This document shows positions 36,006 to 46,000 of a DNA stretch of 64,000 bases, piece after piece. The notes below the pieces were generated by a model that saw only the letters and a list, made by a program, of their open reading frames with translations, had not been told where the DNA came from and searched no databases. A program made the translations under genes and the position numbers. Source of the stretch: Halobacillus alkaliphilus. Its GTDB lineage: Bacteria; Bacillota; Bacilli; Bacillales; Halobacillaceae. The stretch lies in the NCBI RefSeq assembly GCF_900113125.1, contig NZ_FOOG01000012.1:18003-82002 (forward strand), read 5' to 3'. Every line of letters begins with the position of its first letter. Within the stretch, counting starts at the first letter, position 1.

Positions 36006-37115
36006 TTATATACTGTTCTTTTGACTCTCCAGATCTTCTTGTTGTTCTTTAAGCGAATCGATTTTAGATTCATTTTGATCTTCTGACTTCTTCTCTGCCT
36101 CTATTTGACTGTTAATCTTCATCAACTGCTTCTCAATTTCTTGATATTCATTAATCTTTTTATTCAGTTTATCGTCTTTCGCTTCACTGGCCATTTTTTT
36201 GGCATTTTCTAATTGCTCAAGTCTCAGATAGGCGATTCCCTTTTGTTTATACAATTTAGAAGACATCGGCATATCTCGAATATCTACCGCCTGTTTGTAT
36301 TCCCCATGATGAAAAGCTAATTTAAATTCACCTAAAGGGCTCGGATAAGATTCATTGAACGAACTCAATTCTTCCAGACCATGAACTTCCATGACTTGCG
36401 CAGCTAGAGAGGAAGTATTTTCCTTTCCTACATAGTGCAAAGCTCGATCATACTTTTTAAGGTCCACCAGAAAATGAAGCAATGTTTGGCGCTCCGATTC
36501 CGATAAATTTTCCATTCCTAATAATTGTTGAACAGCTTGTTCCTGCTCACCCGTCCAATACCCTTCGTATGCCATTTTGACATTCTCCATTTTTTCCATC
36601 TCTTGAGATGTGGCTTTTAGATCCCTGCCTTGATTGTTTAGGAGTATAAATAGAGTGATGGATGTAACTATGGCTACCAATAACGTGGTGCTGAGCACAC
36701 TCACAAAAACTCTGCCTCGCTTACCAAGCTGCTTCCAACTCGACTTTTGTCCTTCTTTCTCTTTCCATACTTCTGTCAGATCTATTTGATAAGATGCTGG
36801 GGTATGAGAAGTTAATTGTTGAAGAAAGACATCCCTTTTTGTTTCTTCATTTTTATTTTTCATAGGTAAGTCTAAAAGCTTTTGACAAACATGGTCATAA
36901 ATATTTGAGGTTCCTTCTCCTCCCACTTCATAGGAGCCGTTGTACAACTTATCTCCTTCTTCATTAAAAATCATAAAATCAAGCATCATTGGCTCAGCAT
37001 TTTTCTTTTTTAATTTAGCATCCAATTCTGCCGTTAGAACGACAATTTCTTGAAAGGAGTAAGGGTGAAAGCTAGAAATTTCACCCTCCACTTTTGATGT
37101 AAATAATACCCTCAT
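36006..37115 (-). CDS. Bitopic membrane protein with YukC/EssB-like layout
   Basis: A 369-residue protein: a soluble N-terminal domain (1-135), one membrane helix (about 134-157, VFVSVLSTTLLVAIVTSITLF) and a helical extracytoplasmic part ending in a coiled coil (300-369). The segment FKLAFHHGEYKQAVDIRDM followed by KQKGIAYLRLEQLENA resembles the C-terminal TPR-like helices of YukC/EssB, a type VII secretion component. The N-terminal domain is too short for the EssB pseudokinase. It is in the conjugation operon, 13 bases before virD4. The similarity is my own reading and needs structure comparison. Confidence 0.6.
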   Translation of the reverse strand: MRVLFTSKVEGEISSFHPYSFQEIVVLTAELDAKLKKKNAEPMMLDFMIFNEEGDKLYNGSYEVGGEGTSNIYDHVCQKLLDLPMKNKNEETKRDVFLQQLTSHTPASYQIDLTEVWKEKEGQKSSWKQLGKRGRVFVSVLSTTLLVAIVTSITLFILLNNQGRDLKATSQEMEKMENVKMAYEGYWTGEQEQAVQQLLGMENLSESERQTLLHFLVDLKKYDRALHYVGKENTSSLAAQVMEVHGLEELSSFNESYPSPLGEFKLAFHHGEYKQAVDIRDMPMSSKLYKQKGIAYLRLEQLENAKKMASEAKDDKLNKKINEYQEIEKQLMKINSQIEAEKKSEDQNESKIDSLKEQQEDLESQKNSI

Positions 37116-37129
37116 GGTCCTACACTCCT

Positions 37130-37393
37130 TTAAAAGATCACCTGACTGTCAATGTATTCAGCGATAGCCGTAGCCCCCATTAGTACGACAAGCCCAACAG
37201 CACCGCCGATAAACCAAACAATAGAGCTCTGACGACCTCTCACTCCACCCCAAATAAGGTGGTAGGCTCCGATACCAAAAGCAATGGCAGCCGAAACAAT
37301 ACCTAATAGTTGCATGGCCGATAAAATAGAAGCCCCAGTAGATTGTAAATTACTAATGGCAGCAAGCATGGAATGATGTGCAAAGTATTTCAT
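37130..37393 (-). CDS. Pilin-like (VirB2/TrbC-type) small membrane protein
   Basis: An 87-residue hydrophobic protein with two membrane segments (about 25-48 and 57-78) joined by a short Gly/Arg turn (WGGVRGRQS). Size and topology match VirB2/TrbC-type subunits and the maff2-like family found at the start of Gram-positive transfer operons. No long signal peptide. ATG has GAGGAGAG upstream. Confidence 0.65.
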   Translation of the reverse strand: MKYFAHHSMLAAISNLQSTGASILSAMQLLGIVSAAIAFGIGAYHLIWGGVRGRQSSIVWFIGGAVGLVVLMGATAIAEYIDSQVIF

Positions 37394-37408
37394 TATTATC
37401 TCTCCTCA

Positions 37409-37603
37409 TTAAATATTATTTTTCTTGTTTTCTTCACCAACCCCTTTGTAATGAAGCAATGACTTCATAACGACATCTTGGTTTTCTTGAATGTACTCCT
37501 GATGTTTTTCATGAAGCCACTCATTGTAAGAAATGTCCTGGATGGTTAGCAGCGTCTGAACTAAGTCTTTGGATTGCTTAAGTTCACGATTGGTAACGCT
37601 CAT
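37409..37603 (-). CDS. Small hypothetical protein of the transfer operon
   Basis: A 64-residue helical protein (MSVTNRELKQSKDLVQTLL...). The second ATG at 37603 has better spacing (9 bases) from AAGGGGG than the ATG at 37609. Position between the lipoprotein and the pilin-like gene is the only clue to function. Confidence 0.5.
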   Translation of the reverse strand: MSVTNRELKQSKDLVQTLLTIQDISYNEWLHEKHQEYIQENQDVVMKSLLHYKGVGEENKKNNI

Positions 37604-37672
37604 TCCCATTCACCCCCTTTCAAGGTTTTTTGTCCATAAAAAAAAGAAGCGATCTATTAAAGATCACTTCCA

Positions 37673-38113
37673 TTAAGCTGAAGTATCGTTGATGAAATTT
37701 TGTATAGCTTGTTCCCTATCCTCAAGGGTTTTGTATTTCTGTGTTCTTAAAGAGATACGATTCTGTAATTGTCCATCCTCATAATAACTTAGAGATTGGA
37801 ACAATTCACTACCTTCCAAACCTATTTCATTCAGATCCATATCTCCATCAACAATTTTTGGATTTTGCGCATTCATCTCTTTTACATTAATCTCTTCAAT
37901 GTTCTCTTCTACAACCTCGATATATTCATCTCTCTTCTCTTCCTCCGAGGCATCTGTTAACAGAACATAAACTTTTTCACTATCTTGGATAGTCTCTTTC
38001 ATGTCCTCTGGTGATAAAGACTCGACTTGACCTGTGGCTCCTTGGGATCCGCAACCAACTAGGATTAAAACTATAACAAATCCAGTCAAACCACCGATCC
38101 AACGCTTTGCCAT
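37673..38113 (-). CDS. Lipoprotein of the conjugation system
   Basis: A 146-residue lipoprotein with a type II signal peptide: basic AKR, hydrophobic core, lipobox LVGC with the modified Cys at residue 21. The mature part is acidic and helical, ending in a segment with basic residues. Lipoproteins such as TraH occur in staphylococcal transfer regions; a direct match was not established. GAGAGGAG precedes ATG. Confidence 0.68.
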   Translation of the reverse strand: MAKRWIGGLTGFVIVLILVGCGSQGATGQVESLSPEDMKETIQDSEKVYVLLTDASEEEKRDEYIEVVEENIEEINVKEMNAQNPKIVDGDMDLNEIGLEGSELFQSLSYYEDGQLQNRISLRTQKYKTLEDREQAIQNFINDTSA

Positions 38114-38534
38114 CAGATCAATCTCCTCTCAAGTGATTTGTATAACGATTCTAACACCTACTTAAATATAAATCCATGATTTGGTAGATCATCTTAAGGG
38201 TATAAAGATTGTTTTTGGCAAGATACAATCAACCCTATGCAGCATTCACTAATGATAATACTGTACTGCAAAGCACAACGTTTCTAGCATATACGAAGAA
38301 CTTTATGTATCTAGAGCTCTTACTATTAAAAGTTTCATCAGTACTCCCCTCACTTTAAATAGAAAAACCATCGTTGATACATCGCTTTTCCGGTCACTAG
38401 ATGCGTTTCGCGTAACACGCACCCAACACTTATCAACAGCTAGGAAAATTCTGTGACCTTTCTTTTCCTAGCATAGATATGTAATTTTCAAGGATCTGAG
38501 TGTGCTATTTAAGCACGTATTAAAATCGTTATAT
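38114..38534. other. Gene-free stretch before the transfer operon
   Basis: No gene is supported. It contains a 10-base inverted repeat, GCTAGGAAAA (38439-38448) with TTTTCCTAGC (38463-38472). It lies between the replication-type gene block and the secretion genes and could hold a promoter or replication origin, but nothing seen decides this. Confidence 0.35.
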
Positions 38535-38768
38535 TTACTTAACAGGTCTCAATTCACTCATAGGATTTTTACGTTTAGCAATGGTTCTAAATTGACCATC
38601 CTTTACCGTTCGAATTCGATAATAGATACTGGCAAGCTTTTCAGCATTACCATGGCGATCCACCGCCCAAATGCCATGCACATTATACCTTTTTCCTTCA
38701 AAGGTTTTTACATTGTCAGCTTGTGAAGAAATGTCATAGTAAGCAAAGTGCTTTTTATTTGATTTCAA
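38535..38768 (-). CDS. Small hypothetical protein
   Basis: A 77-residue basic protein with a beta-rich middle (YNVHGIWAVDRHG, ASIYYRIRTVKDGQF). A TTG start at 38768 fits GGGAGG eight bases upstream; a GTG at 38777 is the alternative. It follows the DnaD-like gene by a few bases. Not recognised. Confidence 0.5.
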   Translation of the reverse strand: MKSNKKHFAYYDISSQADNVKTFEGKRYNVHGIWAVDRHGNAEKLASIYYRIRTVKDGQFRTIAKRKNPMSELRPVK

Positions 38769-38785
38769 CCTTACCACCTCCCATG

Positions 38786-39805
38786 TTATGGCTCCCCAGC
38801 TACTCTAAGCTTTAATTGTTCTAATAAAACCTCTTTAGCTGAACATTTACCTTCCTTAATAGAAGCTATATCTTCTTCAGAAAGTTTATAACGATCATTA
38901 ATCGATTCAAGAATATTCTCCCTCGATCTTTTTAGCTTAATCGCTAACTCAATGGTCCGAGCTGTATCATCAATGCTAGGTTGTTTATTTATATCATGCT
39001 TTTCTTGTTCTTCTCGGTCATTGAACCACTCAGGAATCACTTCCTTTTGGGAAGATCTTTTAGTAAATGGACCATTTCTATTCTTTTTATTTTTATATTC
39101 AACTTCTTCTGCCTCTGCTTGTTCAATTGTTCGAATTCCTTTATTGATCCAAGACTGAAGAATACTCTTCACATACCCCCAAGTTGGTTTATTACGATCC
39201 AGAGACCTCCTCATGGCTTCCAAGATTAACGATTCTCCAAGGTCTTCACTCCAGTTTGCTATTTCTTCTGAGATTTTAGGACGTATAGCGCCAATGTTGT
39301 TTTTATAAAATTGAATGGGACACTCCATCTGTTCTGCAGTAGTTGTAGTAATAAATTCTTTTACATTCTTAACTTCTTTAAGTTCTCTACCATTCTTGTA
39401 TGTGTCTTTCTGCTGTCTTTCTGATGGTAAATTGCTGTTATTTTGCTGGTTATCTGGTGTTGTTTTGTTGTCGTTTTCTTCATCGTTAGATTGATAAATC
39501 CCCCAGTTTTCAACGGCTATGACACTATATTTGTTGGTGGTATTTATACTAATAACACTGTCTTCCTGAAGTATTTTTATATAGTCACGAACGGTGGATT
39601 CATTCATACTTAATTCTAAAGCAGCTTTTTTTCGGCCAAATATAAATTGACCAGGTTTAAGAGCAACCTTTTGCCTCCCTACTCTCGATTCTGTACTTTT
39701 ATGGCTTGCTTTCGCCAGACAATAAATGAACACTTTTAACAACTTCTCATTTTCGAAAATTTCACTATGAAGAATTTTACGATGCAGCTTTAACCACCCC
39801 TGCAC
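38786..39805 (-). CDS. DnaD-like replication protein
   Basis: A 339-residue protein. The first 110 residues are a winged-helix domain of the phage replisome-organiser type (GWLKLHRKILHSEIF, QFIFGRKKAALELSMNESTVRDYI). Residues about 155-235 match the DnaD/DnaB_2 domain (QFYKNNIGAIRPKISEEIANW, TWGYVKSILQSWI). Such proteins load the helicase at phage and element origins, so this gene probably allows the excised ICE to replicate. The start is GTG with AGGAGGTG upstream. Confidence 0.82.
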   Translation of the reverse strand: MQGWLKLHRKILHSEIFENEKLLKVFIYCLAKASHKSTESRVGRQKVALKPGQFIFGRKKAALELSMNESTVRDYIKILQEDSVISINTTNKYSVIAVENWGIYQSNDEENDNKTTPDNQQNNSNLPSERQQKDTYKNGRELKEVKNVKEFITTTTAEQMECPIQFYKNNIGAIRPKISEEIANWSEDLGESLILEAMRRSLDRNKPTWGYVKSILQSWINKGIRTIEQAEAEEVEYKNKKNRNGPFTKRSSQKEVIPEWFNDREEQEKHDINKQPSIDDTARTIELAIKLKRSRENILESINDRYKLSEEDIASIKEGKCSAKEVLLEQLKLRVAGEP

Positions 39806-39816
39806 AACCTCACCTC

Positions 39817-40335
39817 CTAATTTAATAATCTCTTAGAATATAGAGTTTGGTGATGATCCTTCCAAATCTTTAGCCAATTGATTTCATATTTTTCACAAAC
39901 AGTCGCTAAATATAGGGTAGAGTAATGAATAACACCAGTCATAATTTCAGCTGATTTCCGTATGTCATGAATCTTAATAGAGTGCTTATCGTGTAATTTG
40001 GCAGTTAAATTTACATTAGCTAATACATTCATAGCCTTTTGTAATTCATCCTCTAATAGAAGTTGCAAGAGAAAATTGTCCTCTTCTACTTCCGGTCCCT
40101 CTAAGCGAGAGATCCCCCACCCAACATATTCATTAACAACTTCAAGTGCTAACCAAGGATTGTTATACTTCTCAATAAAATATTTAGTGGATACGGGAGG
40201 AATCTTCCGTTTTCCCCCCTCCTGTTTAGAGATATACTCTCTTGACTGGAACATATCTACAGCTAACTGTTGCTGGGTTTTATTTTTGGTTTTTCTTAAT
40301 TCCTTCATTAACCGCGCCGATTTACTTTTGTTAAT
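39817..40335 (-). CDS. Helix-turn-helix regulatory protein with possible ATT start
   Basis: The N-terminus (KELRKTKNKTQQQLAVDMFQSREYISKQEGGKRKIP) is an XRE-type helix-turn-helix; the remaining ~110 residues are helical and unassigned. The ATG at 40308 has no ribosome binding site and would leave helix 1 of the fold short. An in-frame ATT at 40335 has AGGAGG eight bases upstream and adds NKSKSARLM. I take the ATT as the likely start; if wrong the protein is 163 residues from 40308. Infrequent ATT starts are known, notably infC. Confidence 0.6.
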   Translation of the reverse strand: MNKSKSARLMKELRKTKNKTQQQLAVDMFQSREYISKQEGGKRKIPPVSTKYFIEKYNNPWLALEVVNEYVGWGISRLEGPEVEEDNFLLQLLLEDELQKAMNVLANVNLTAKLHDKHSIKIHDIRKSAEIMTGVIHYSTLYLATVCEKYEINWLKIWKDHHQTLYSKRLLN

Positions 40336-40407
40336 AGTCTCCCCCTCCTTACTTATTGATTTGTACCATTAATTACTTTCTCAGAGGTATATACTAGATT
40401 CATAGAG

Positions 40408-40731
40408 TCAAATAACACCAAAGTTTCTTTCTGGAGCAATATCATTAGATACATCAACATGATTTCTAATCCATGTAATGACTAAATCCTTGGGGTAGAG
40501 TGTCCGGCCACCTACATGAACTTTTGGAAAGTCCTTCCGCTTTAATACGTGAGCATCAAGAGATTGTACACTGACATTAAACACACACTCAGCTAATTTT
40601 GTTCGATCAAGTAAATAGGGTAATTCCAATTCTTTCTGAACATCTTCTTGTGCTTTTTTAGCAATATCATAAAAAATATCATAGACCTTGTTATTAAAAT
40701 CAGATTCAGGTTGTAGTTTAGCTTCAAACAT
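40408..40731 (-). CDS. Small DUF771/excisionase-like DNA-binding protein (putative)
   Basis: A 107-residue protein whose C-terminal part (LKRKDFPKVHVGGRTLYPKDLVITWIRN) looks like the winged-helix motif of DUF771 and excisionase-type proteins, where an arginine recognises DNA and a Trp packs the core. Its position just downstream of the operator region suits an excision or directionality function. AAGGAG precedes the ATG. Confidence 0.55.
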   Translation of the reverse strand: MFEAKLQPESDFNNKVYDIFYDIAKKAQEDVQKELELPYLLDRTKLAECVFNVSVQSLDAHVLKRKDFPKVHVGGRTLYPKDLVITWIRNHVDVSNDIAPERNFGVI

Positions 40732-40752
40732 CTATAACATCTCCTTATTAGT

Positions 40753-40962
40753 TTATTGTTCCTTTAAAGAACATTGACTCTCAAAAAAATTTGTCCACTT
40801 GAACTCTAGGGCAAAAGCTATGTCCTTCGCAGTTTCTACTGTAGGTTTTTTGACACCAGATTCAATATGAGTATAATAGCTTCTCGATATGTTTGATTTA
40901 AAGGCTGTTTGTTCTTGCGTTAAATTCTTCTGAAGTCGAATCTCTTTTAACCACATCCTCAA
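40753..40962 (-). CDS. Small XRE-family regulator
   Basis: A 69-residue helix-turn-helix protein (IRLQKNLTQEQTAFKSNISRSYYTHIESG). TTG at 40962 is preferred: GGAGGTG lies 6 bases upstream. It is the first gene of the leftward early operon, transcribed from the promoter at 41007-41036, and faces the ImmR-like repressor gene, as xre/Cro-type genes do in ICEs and phages. Confidence 0.78.
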   Translation of the reverse strand: MRMWLKEIRLQKNLTQEQTAFKSNISRSYYTHIESGVKKPTVETAKDIAFALEFKWTNFFESQCSLKEQ

Positions 40963-40979
40963 TTTAATCACCTCCTAAA

Positions 40980-41097
40980 GTTCCTTTAAGGAACATCTTG
41001 TATTGTATTATAAGTTCCTTTAGGTAACATTGTCAACAATATCCATAAACTTTATTTTTCACTTTTAGGAACTTTGCTTTAAGTTACTTTGAGAAAC
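40980..41097. promoter_or_regulatory. Operator cluster between divergent regulators
   Basis: A perfect 15-base palindrome GTTCCTTTAAGGAAC is at 40980-40994; variants are at 41014-41028 (GTTCCTTTAGGTAAC) and 41083-41097 (GTTACTTTGAGAAAC), with a half-site GGAAC at 41068-41072. The last copy ends just before a rightward TATAAT at 41101. The layout is that of repressor sites controlling both directions. Confidence 0.78.
41007..41036 (-). promoter_or_regulatory. Leftward early promoter with operator in the spacer
   Basis: On the minus strand TTGACA (41036-41031) and TATAAT (41012-41007) are both perfect matches with an 18-base spacer. The spacer holds GTTCCTTTAGGTAAC, a near-palindromic operator. 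It should drive the small XRE gene and the excision, replication and transfer genes to its left, and be shut by the ImmR-like repressor. Confidence 0.8.
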
Positions 41098-41153
41098 ATT
41101 TATAATGGATACATAACACACTATAATTTAGTGAAAAGCATGGTGGTATTAAC

Positions 41154-41564
41154 ATGAATTTTTCAGACAGGCTGAAAAGATGCCGACAAATAAAAAAAGA
41201 GGAAAATCCAAATTGGACTCAAGATTATATTGCGAGGAAAATTGGAGTAGCTCGGACAACTTACACAGCTTATGAAAGAGGAACTAAAATTCCTACTTTA
41301 GATACTGTGAACAAAATAGCTGATCTTTTTGACGTCTCCACCGATTACCTTTTAGGCCGATCAGATATTTCAGATAATCAAGTGGATAAAAGTAATGAAT
41401 TTGATTCTATAAAAGAATTAAATAAATTGATGGACCATTACGGGATCGAAGATGCAGCTTTTTTTGACTTGGAAAAGTGGAAGTCAATGAGTCCTGAGCA
41501 AATAAGGGAATTAGAAAGTTACTTTCAATACTTAGTGAAAAAATCTAAAGATCTAGAAAAATAG
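41154..41564 (+). CDS. immR: ImmR-like repressor of the ICE
   Basis: A 136-residue protein with an N-terminal XRE helix-turn-helix (DYIARKIGVARTTYTAYERGTKIPTLDTV) and a helical C-terminal part. ImmR of ICEBs1 has the same build, represses the excision promoter and is cleaved by ImmA. Here the repressor faces the small XRE gene across the operator cluster and an ImmA-like protease gene lies 5.7 kb downstream, on the same strand, separated by the kinase cassette. TATAAT at 41101-41106 is a probable -10 element; GGTGGT precedes the ATG. Confidence 0.78.
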   Translation: MNFSDRLKRCRQIKKEENPNWTQDYIARKIGVARTTYTAYERGTKIPTLDTVNKIADLFDVSTDYLLGRSDISDNQVDKSNEFDSIKELNKLMDHYGIEDAAFFDLEKWKSMSPEQIRELESYFQYLVKKSKDLEK

Positions 41565-41710
41565 AAAATCAAAAAAAGCAGAGAACTCAAGATTTAAAGT
41601 TCTCTGCCCATTATTTTAAGAATGTATTCCTAAAATTCTTTTATCACCCTTATCAAACCCTTACATAAAGATACCCTTAAAAGTTAAGATCAGTTTATTT
41701 TATTTACAGA

Positions 41711-43036
41711 TTAGTCACCTTTAAATACTATTCTTTCTTCTGCATGGAGAACAATTTTGGGTGCTGTAACTTCAGAAGTAGCTGTCAGCAAATCTAGGGC
41801 TGTTACATCTTCTGACATTATTATCTCATCTTCCAGCACCTGAATTTCTTCATCCGAAATCTCCTCAATTTCTAGAATAAAATGTGTTTCTGGCTTTGTT
41901 TCCAATGTGATTTTTGTTGGTTTAAAGATATAAGTAGTTCTTTCATCTCCTACCTCCAAACATCCTGGAACCTGGGATGGCTTACATATTTTCAGTGATA
42001 GATCATTAAACTGGTGGCTGCTAAACACATAAGAATCAATAATCCTTTCTATAATATCTAAAATAGCTTCAAACTCTGTAAAAATGGTGCTTGCTGGCCT
42101 TAAAGTACGTCTAATGGATTCTTCTGCGACCATCCTCTTCTCTTGCTTCAATAACACTTCATCCGAATTGACTCGCTCCCACTGATCTATATAGTTCAGA
42201 ACTTCTAAAACAGTTGGTCTCTGACCTGGATCATCATTCGTCGAATCTATAAGTAACCGCTCAATACACTCAATTGAGTCAACAGCAAACTGATGAACAT
42301 TTAATGCAAAAACTTTTTCTTTCCCGTATTGTCCTTCAAAGCAATCTTCATCTTCCATTAATATAATCCATATTAATTTCGCAAAAGAATAAACATCTGC
42401 TGGCTGAGCATCTGTTATTTCACGAGCCTCCCTCTGCATCTCTGGAGCAATTGTATTCCAAGGTCCTACTCGCTCATTCACTCCTGTTAAACGATCATAC
42501 TCCTCATGACTAACTAATCCGAAATCGCTAAGTACTACATGATCATTATAAATCAACAAATTATCTAGTTTTATATCACGATGGGAATAACCCTCATTAT
42601 GAATTCGGCTTAAAATCCGCCCTATATCTTTTACCAACTTCATTTTTTGAATTATATTAAACTGATTTCCAAATATGTGATCTTTAAACTGTCTCGCAAA
42701 AGGCATGACAAACCAAGCTGGATCATTTTTTGGGGGCACATCATCAGGTAAGTAATAATCTATAATAGGCAATAATCCTTCACACATATGATAAAGGCGT
42801 TGAACTGTAAGTACTTCATGTTTAAACCGGGTAAATTTTTTCTCGAAGTTTCTTTGAGAATAGGTTAGAATTTTCACCACTAAACGATTGTCAGAGGGCG
42901 GGATACAAACAATTTCGTGTACAACACCATTCCCCCCTCTTCCTAATTTCTCAGCTTTTTGGAATTCTAACTTCTTGCCCCTATAAATCATAAGTGGCTC
43001 TCTCTCTATCTGCTTCAGCCTGTCTAGAATAATCAT
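41711..43036 (-). CDS. Ser/Thr protein kinase of a two-gene cassette
   Basis: A 441-residue Hanks-type kinase without membrane segments. All core motifs are intact: P-loop GRGGNG (32-37), VVK with Lys55, HRDIKLDN (152-159), DFG (171-173) and APEM. The kinase domain ends near residue 285. The last ~150 residues are acidic and unassigned. ATG at 43036 has AAAGGA eight bases upstream and lies inside the 3' end of the 1,319-codon gene (56-base overlap), so the two are co-translated. An alternative ATG is at 42991. The cassette lies between ImmR and ImmA genes of the ICE, on the opposite strand. Its partner suggests a defence role; that is inference. Confidence 0.85.
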   Translation of the reverse strand: MIILDRLKQIEREPLMIYRGKKLEFQKAEKLGRGGNGVVHEIVCIPPSDNRLVVKILTYSQRNFEKKFTRFKHEVLTVQRLYHMCEGLLPIIDYYLPDDVPPKNDPAWFVMPFARQFKDHIFGNQFNIIQKMKLVKDIGRILSRIHNEGYSHRDIKLDNLLIYNDHVVLSDFGLVSHEEYDRLTGVNERVGPWNTIAPEMQREAREITDAQPADVYSFAKLIWIILMEDEDCFEGQYGKEKVFALNVHQFAVDSIECIERLLIDSTNDDPGQRPTVLEVLNYIDQWERVNSDEVLLKQEKRMVAEESIRRTLRPASTIFTEFEAILDIIERIIDSYVFSSHQFNDLSLKICKPSQVPGCLEVGDERTTYIFKPTKITLETKPETHFILEIEEISDEEIQVLEDEIIMSEDVTALDLLTATSEVTAPKIVLHAEERIVFKGD

Positions 43037-46000
43037 CTGCCAGTTCCTTTAAGGCATCTGCCATAAATGGGTATTCTATCCTTAAGGACTTAGAATATCC
43101 TTCATATAGATTAGACAGTTGTTTTTCTTCTTTTCCATTCGATATAGTGTAAACACCTCGGCTATTTATCATCCCAATTAAAAAGCCACGCTTTAATTCA
43201 TCTGAATAATATTCCTCAAAGATTTTTCTTATCGATTCGTGGGGAAAGTTCCCATCTGTACCTATAGGTGATTGAGAAAAACACTCCCCTAATTTACTCC
43301 TACCTATATTAAGTTGGTTATTTTTTTCAATCAGTTTTAAATATTGTTCGGTCCATTCTTTTAATTCTTCAAACGAAATATTTTTTTCCTCATCCACACA
43401 AGGACAAAACTTCAATTCAAATAATATACTAAATGCCTGTTTTGCTAGTTTTTCTTCACTTTCAGTTAATTCTTTGGGGCTCTCTGGTTCATCTTCTGAT
43501 TTAAAGGCGTAACGAATTAATTCAGCCATTAAAGTAGGGTCAGTCTTTAAATCTTCCTTTAAATATTTTGGTTTAAATTCAGTTATTAACATGCTAAAAT
43601 AAGCCCACTCTAGCTGTCTAACTAATGTATGTTGCTCCGTGGTTAAATTGTCTAACTCATAAATATGTTGAAAAGCTCTGCAGATATAATATTTGTCACG
43701 ATAAACATCGTAGTCCCCTTGATCCTCTAAGATTTTCGTTAATAATTCGAGGTGTTTAGGTACATCGTTGAAATAACTTCGATTTAGCATATTAAGTGCC
43801 GCTGAGTAATTCTTATATTTCAACAAATTATCCCAAATAAGCAGCCCTACAGCTTGATTTTTTCCTTCCTCTATATAACTTGTAATAGTTTCCCAATATT
43901 TTTTAGTTACCATTGGCCCACAACTGTCTACCAACGCTATTAAATCTTCATCTATTTCAGCTATTTTGAGTAAATCAACTTTCAGATTATCCTCCGTTTT
44001 TTCTAGTAAATTTTCTATTACCTGCAATCCTTCCTTAGTATAAATAGTTCGTATATAAGAAAGAAAAGCTACTATTAAACCTTTTTCTAACAGCTCATCT
44101 ATGAATTCCGCATCGGGTTTGTTTTCATGGAACTCAGTTGCCATAATCTCCCCGATTGATTTAGCCCCATTTTGGTGTTCTTCTTTTAGCATCAGTAATA
44201 ACTCCAAGATAGTTACTTGAGGGGTATCTTGTATTTCATACATAACAGCAACGCGTTTTTGACGTAATAATTTTCTCTCCTTGATATAATCGTATCCCTT
44301 TTTACGGTAAGGAATTGGATGTATTGAAATCATTTTCTCTGTCGTAAATAAATGGAGGTAATCATAGAGTCTGTTTTCAAATTGAATTGCTTCATAGACT
44401 TCTTTTTCTATTCTCCAAAGATTTTCTTCCTTAACTGCCCATTTAGAGTCCGAGTAAAAGCGATGTCGATACAATAAATCAAGCACTTTCTCTTTAAATG
44501 CATATTTTGTTATATCTATACTACAGCGAGCTATTGCCTTAGTTACTCCAGTTATCACATCATCTGCAAGCCCTAATTCAAAGAAAAAGAACTTATCAAA
44601 AAAAATTCCCCATTTGTCCAAGTCATCCTTAGCTTCTCGTATAGCAATCATAGTATAAGCTTTGTAAGTGTCGATAATCTCTTTTCTACTTGTTAGCTTG
44701 TAATTCATCTTGAACAATCTATATTGAGGCTTACTTATACTCATCATAGTCTGACCAGGTGTTCTTTCTGGCATTAATAACTCCAATAATTCCCAGCCAA
44801 TACTGCTTTGTTTAACTAGATAGTCCGCCAATTGTATCTTTTCATCAATAGATACATTAATTTCATGTAACCAAGCGCATAAAGCGCGATGCAATGTCGA
44901 CATTGGGCTATTACTAATAGAGTATTTAACATTCCGTTCTGCAAGTAAAGCCAACACTTTTACAGCTTTTGGAGAAGTGTCTTCTATACATAATAATTTT
45001 TCCAATGACCACAATATATGCGTATAATAGTTTCTCCCCCAGAAACCGTCACTATTTTGCTCAAATAAATTCCAAAAGTCAGATTCTTGATTTGTTGCTT
45101 CTTGGTTAAGTACAGTAAGTGTTATCTTAGGTGAAGCTTCTGCAATCATTGGCATATATCCTGAAATTGCGAACCATTTCTCACGAGAATCAACCTGGTC
45201 AAGTACTAGTTTCAATGTTTCATCCACCCAAATTTGTGTTGATTCAACGCCCATAGAGTTATCTTTACCATCCATGTTAGCTAACATTATTAATGACCTT
45301 ATCATACCGTTTTTCAAAGTCTCAGAATACTTTGTTCCTTTGGTCATTATATTTCCTTTATAATGTTCTTCTATAGGTAAGTTATAAACAGGATCAACAT
45401 CAGTTAGTACGTCTACTACTATTAGCTTGAAAGCATTCATTACATCTTCGGTCAAAAGTTGAAAGTTTAATTCCCAAGCTTCTTCTATATTAGCCAACCT
45501 ATAGACTTTATCACGGTTGTTTTTATACGTTATAAGAAAAGGATCTTCACCTCCAACTATTTCGTTAATTGAATTTAAATATTCATCATAAGTGGACTGT
45601 GTTAGTTTGCAAAGTATCTCTTTATCAGCAAAAGATTCTGATTGTATCCAACTGCCCAATAATAACGCAGGGGTGAAAGAGCGATTAATACGTGCTTCCC
45701 ACTTTGGATATCCAGTCTTCCCTTTAAACACCATTCTCTTAAAAGTAGTATAAAGACCATTAGACTTATTAACTATTTTGTTAGTTAATTCCTGATTACT
45801 TATCTCATTTTCTAGCATTTTACTCATATTACTTAGAATTCTCTTATTTAATTCGATGGGCTGTTTGTTTCCCACATAGTCTTCTTCGCTATAAATAATA
45901 ATATTGGTATTATTAGGAATAATCTCCACCACAGCTGCATTAAAGTTTGGAATTAATATCTTTCCTTTGCATTTCCCTCTAAGAGTCTCCCACTGTTCCT

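Noticed and set aside
45700-45735. GKTG in the giant protein as a possible Walker A motif
   Set aside because: The surrounding residues (FKGKTGYPKW) do not fit GxxxxGK[ST] and no Walker B follows at a suitable distance.
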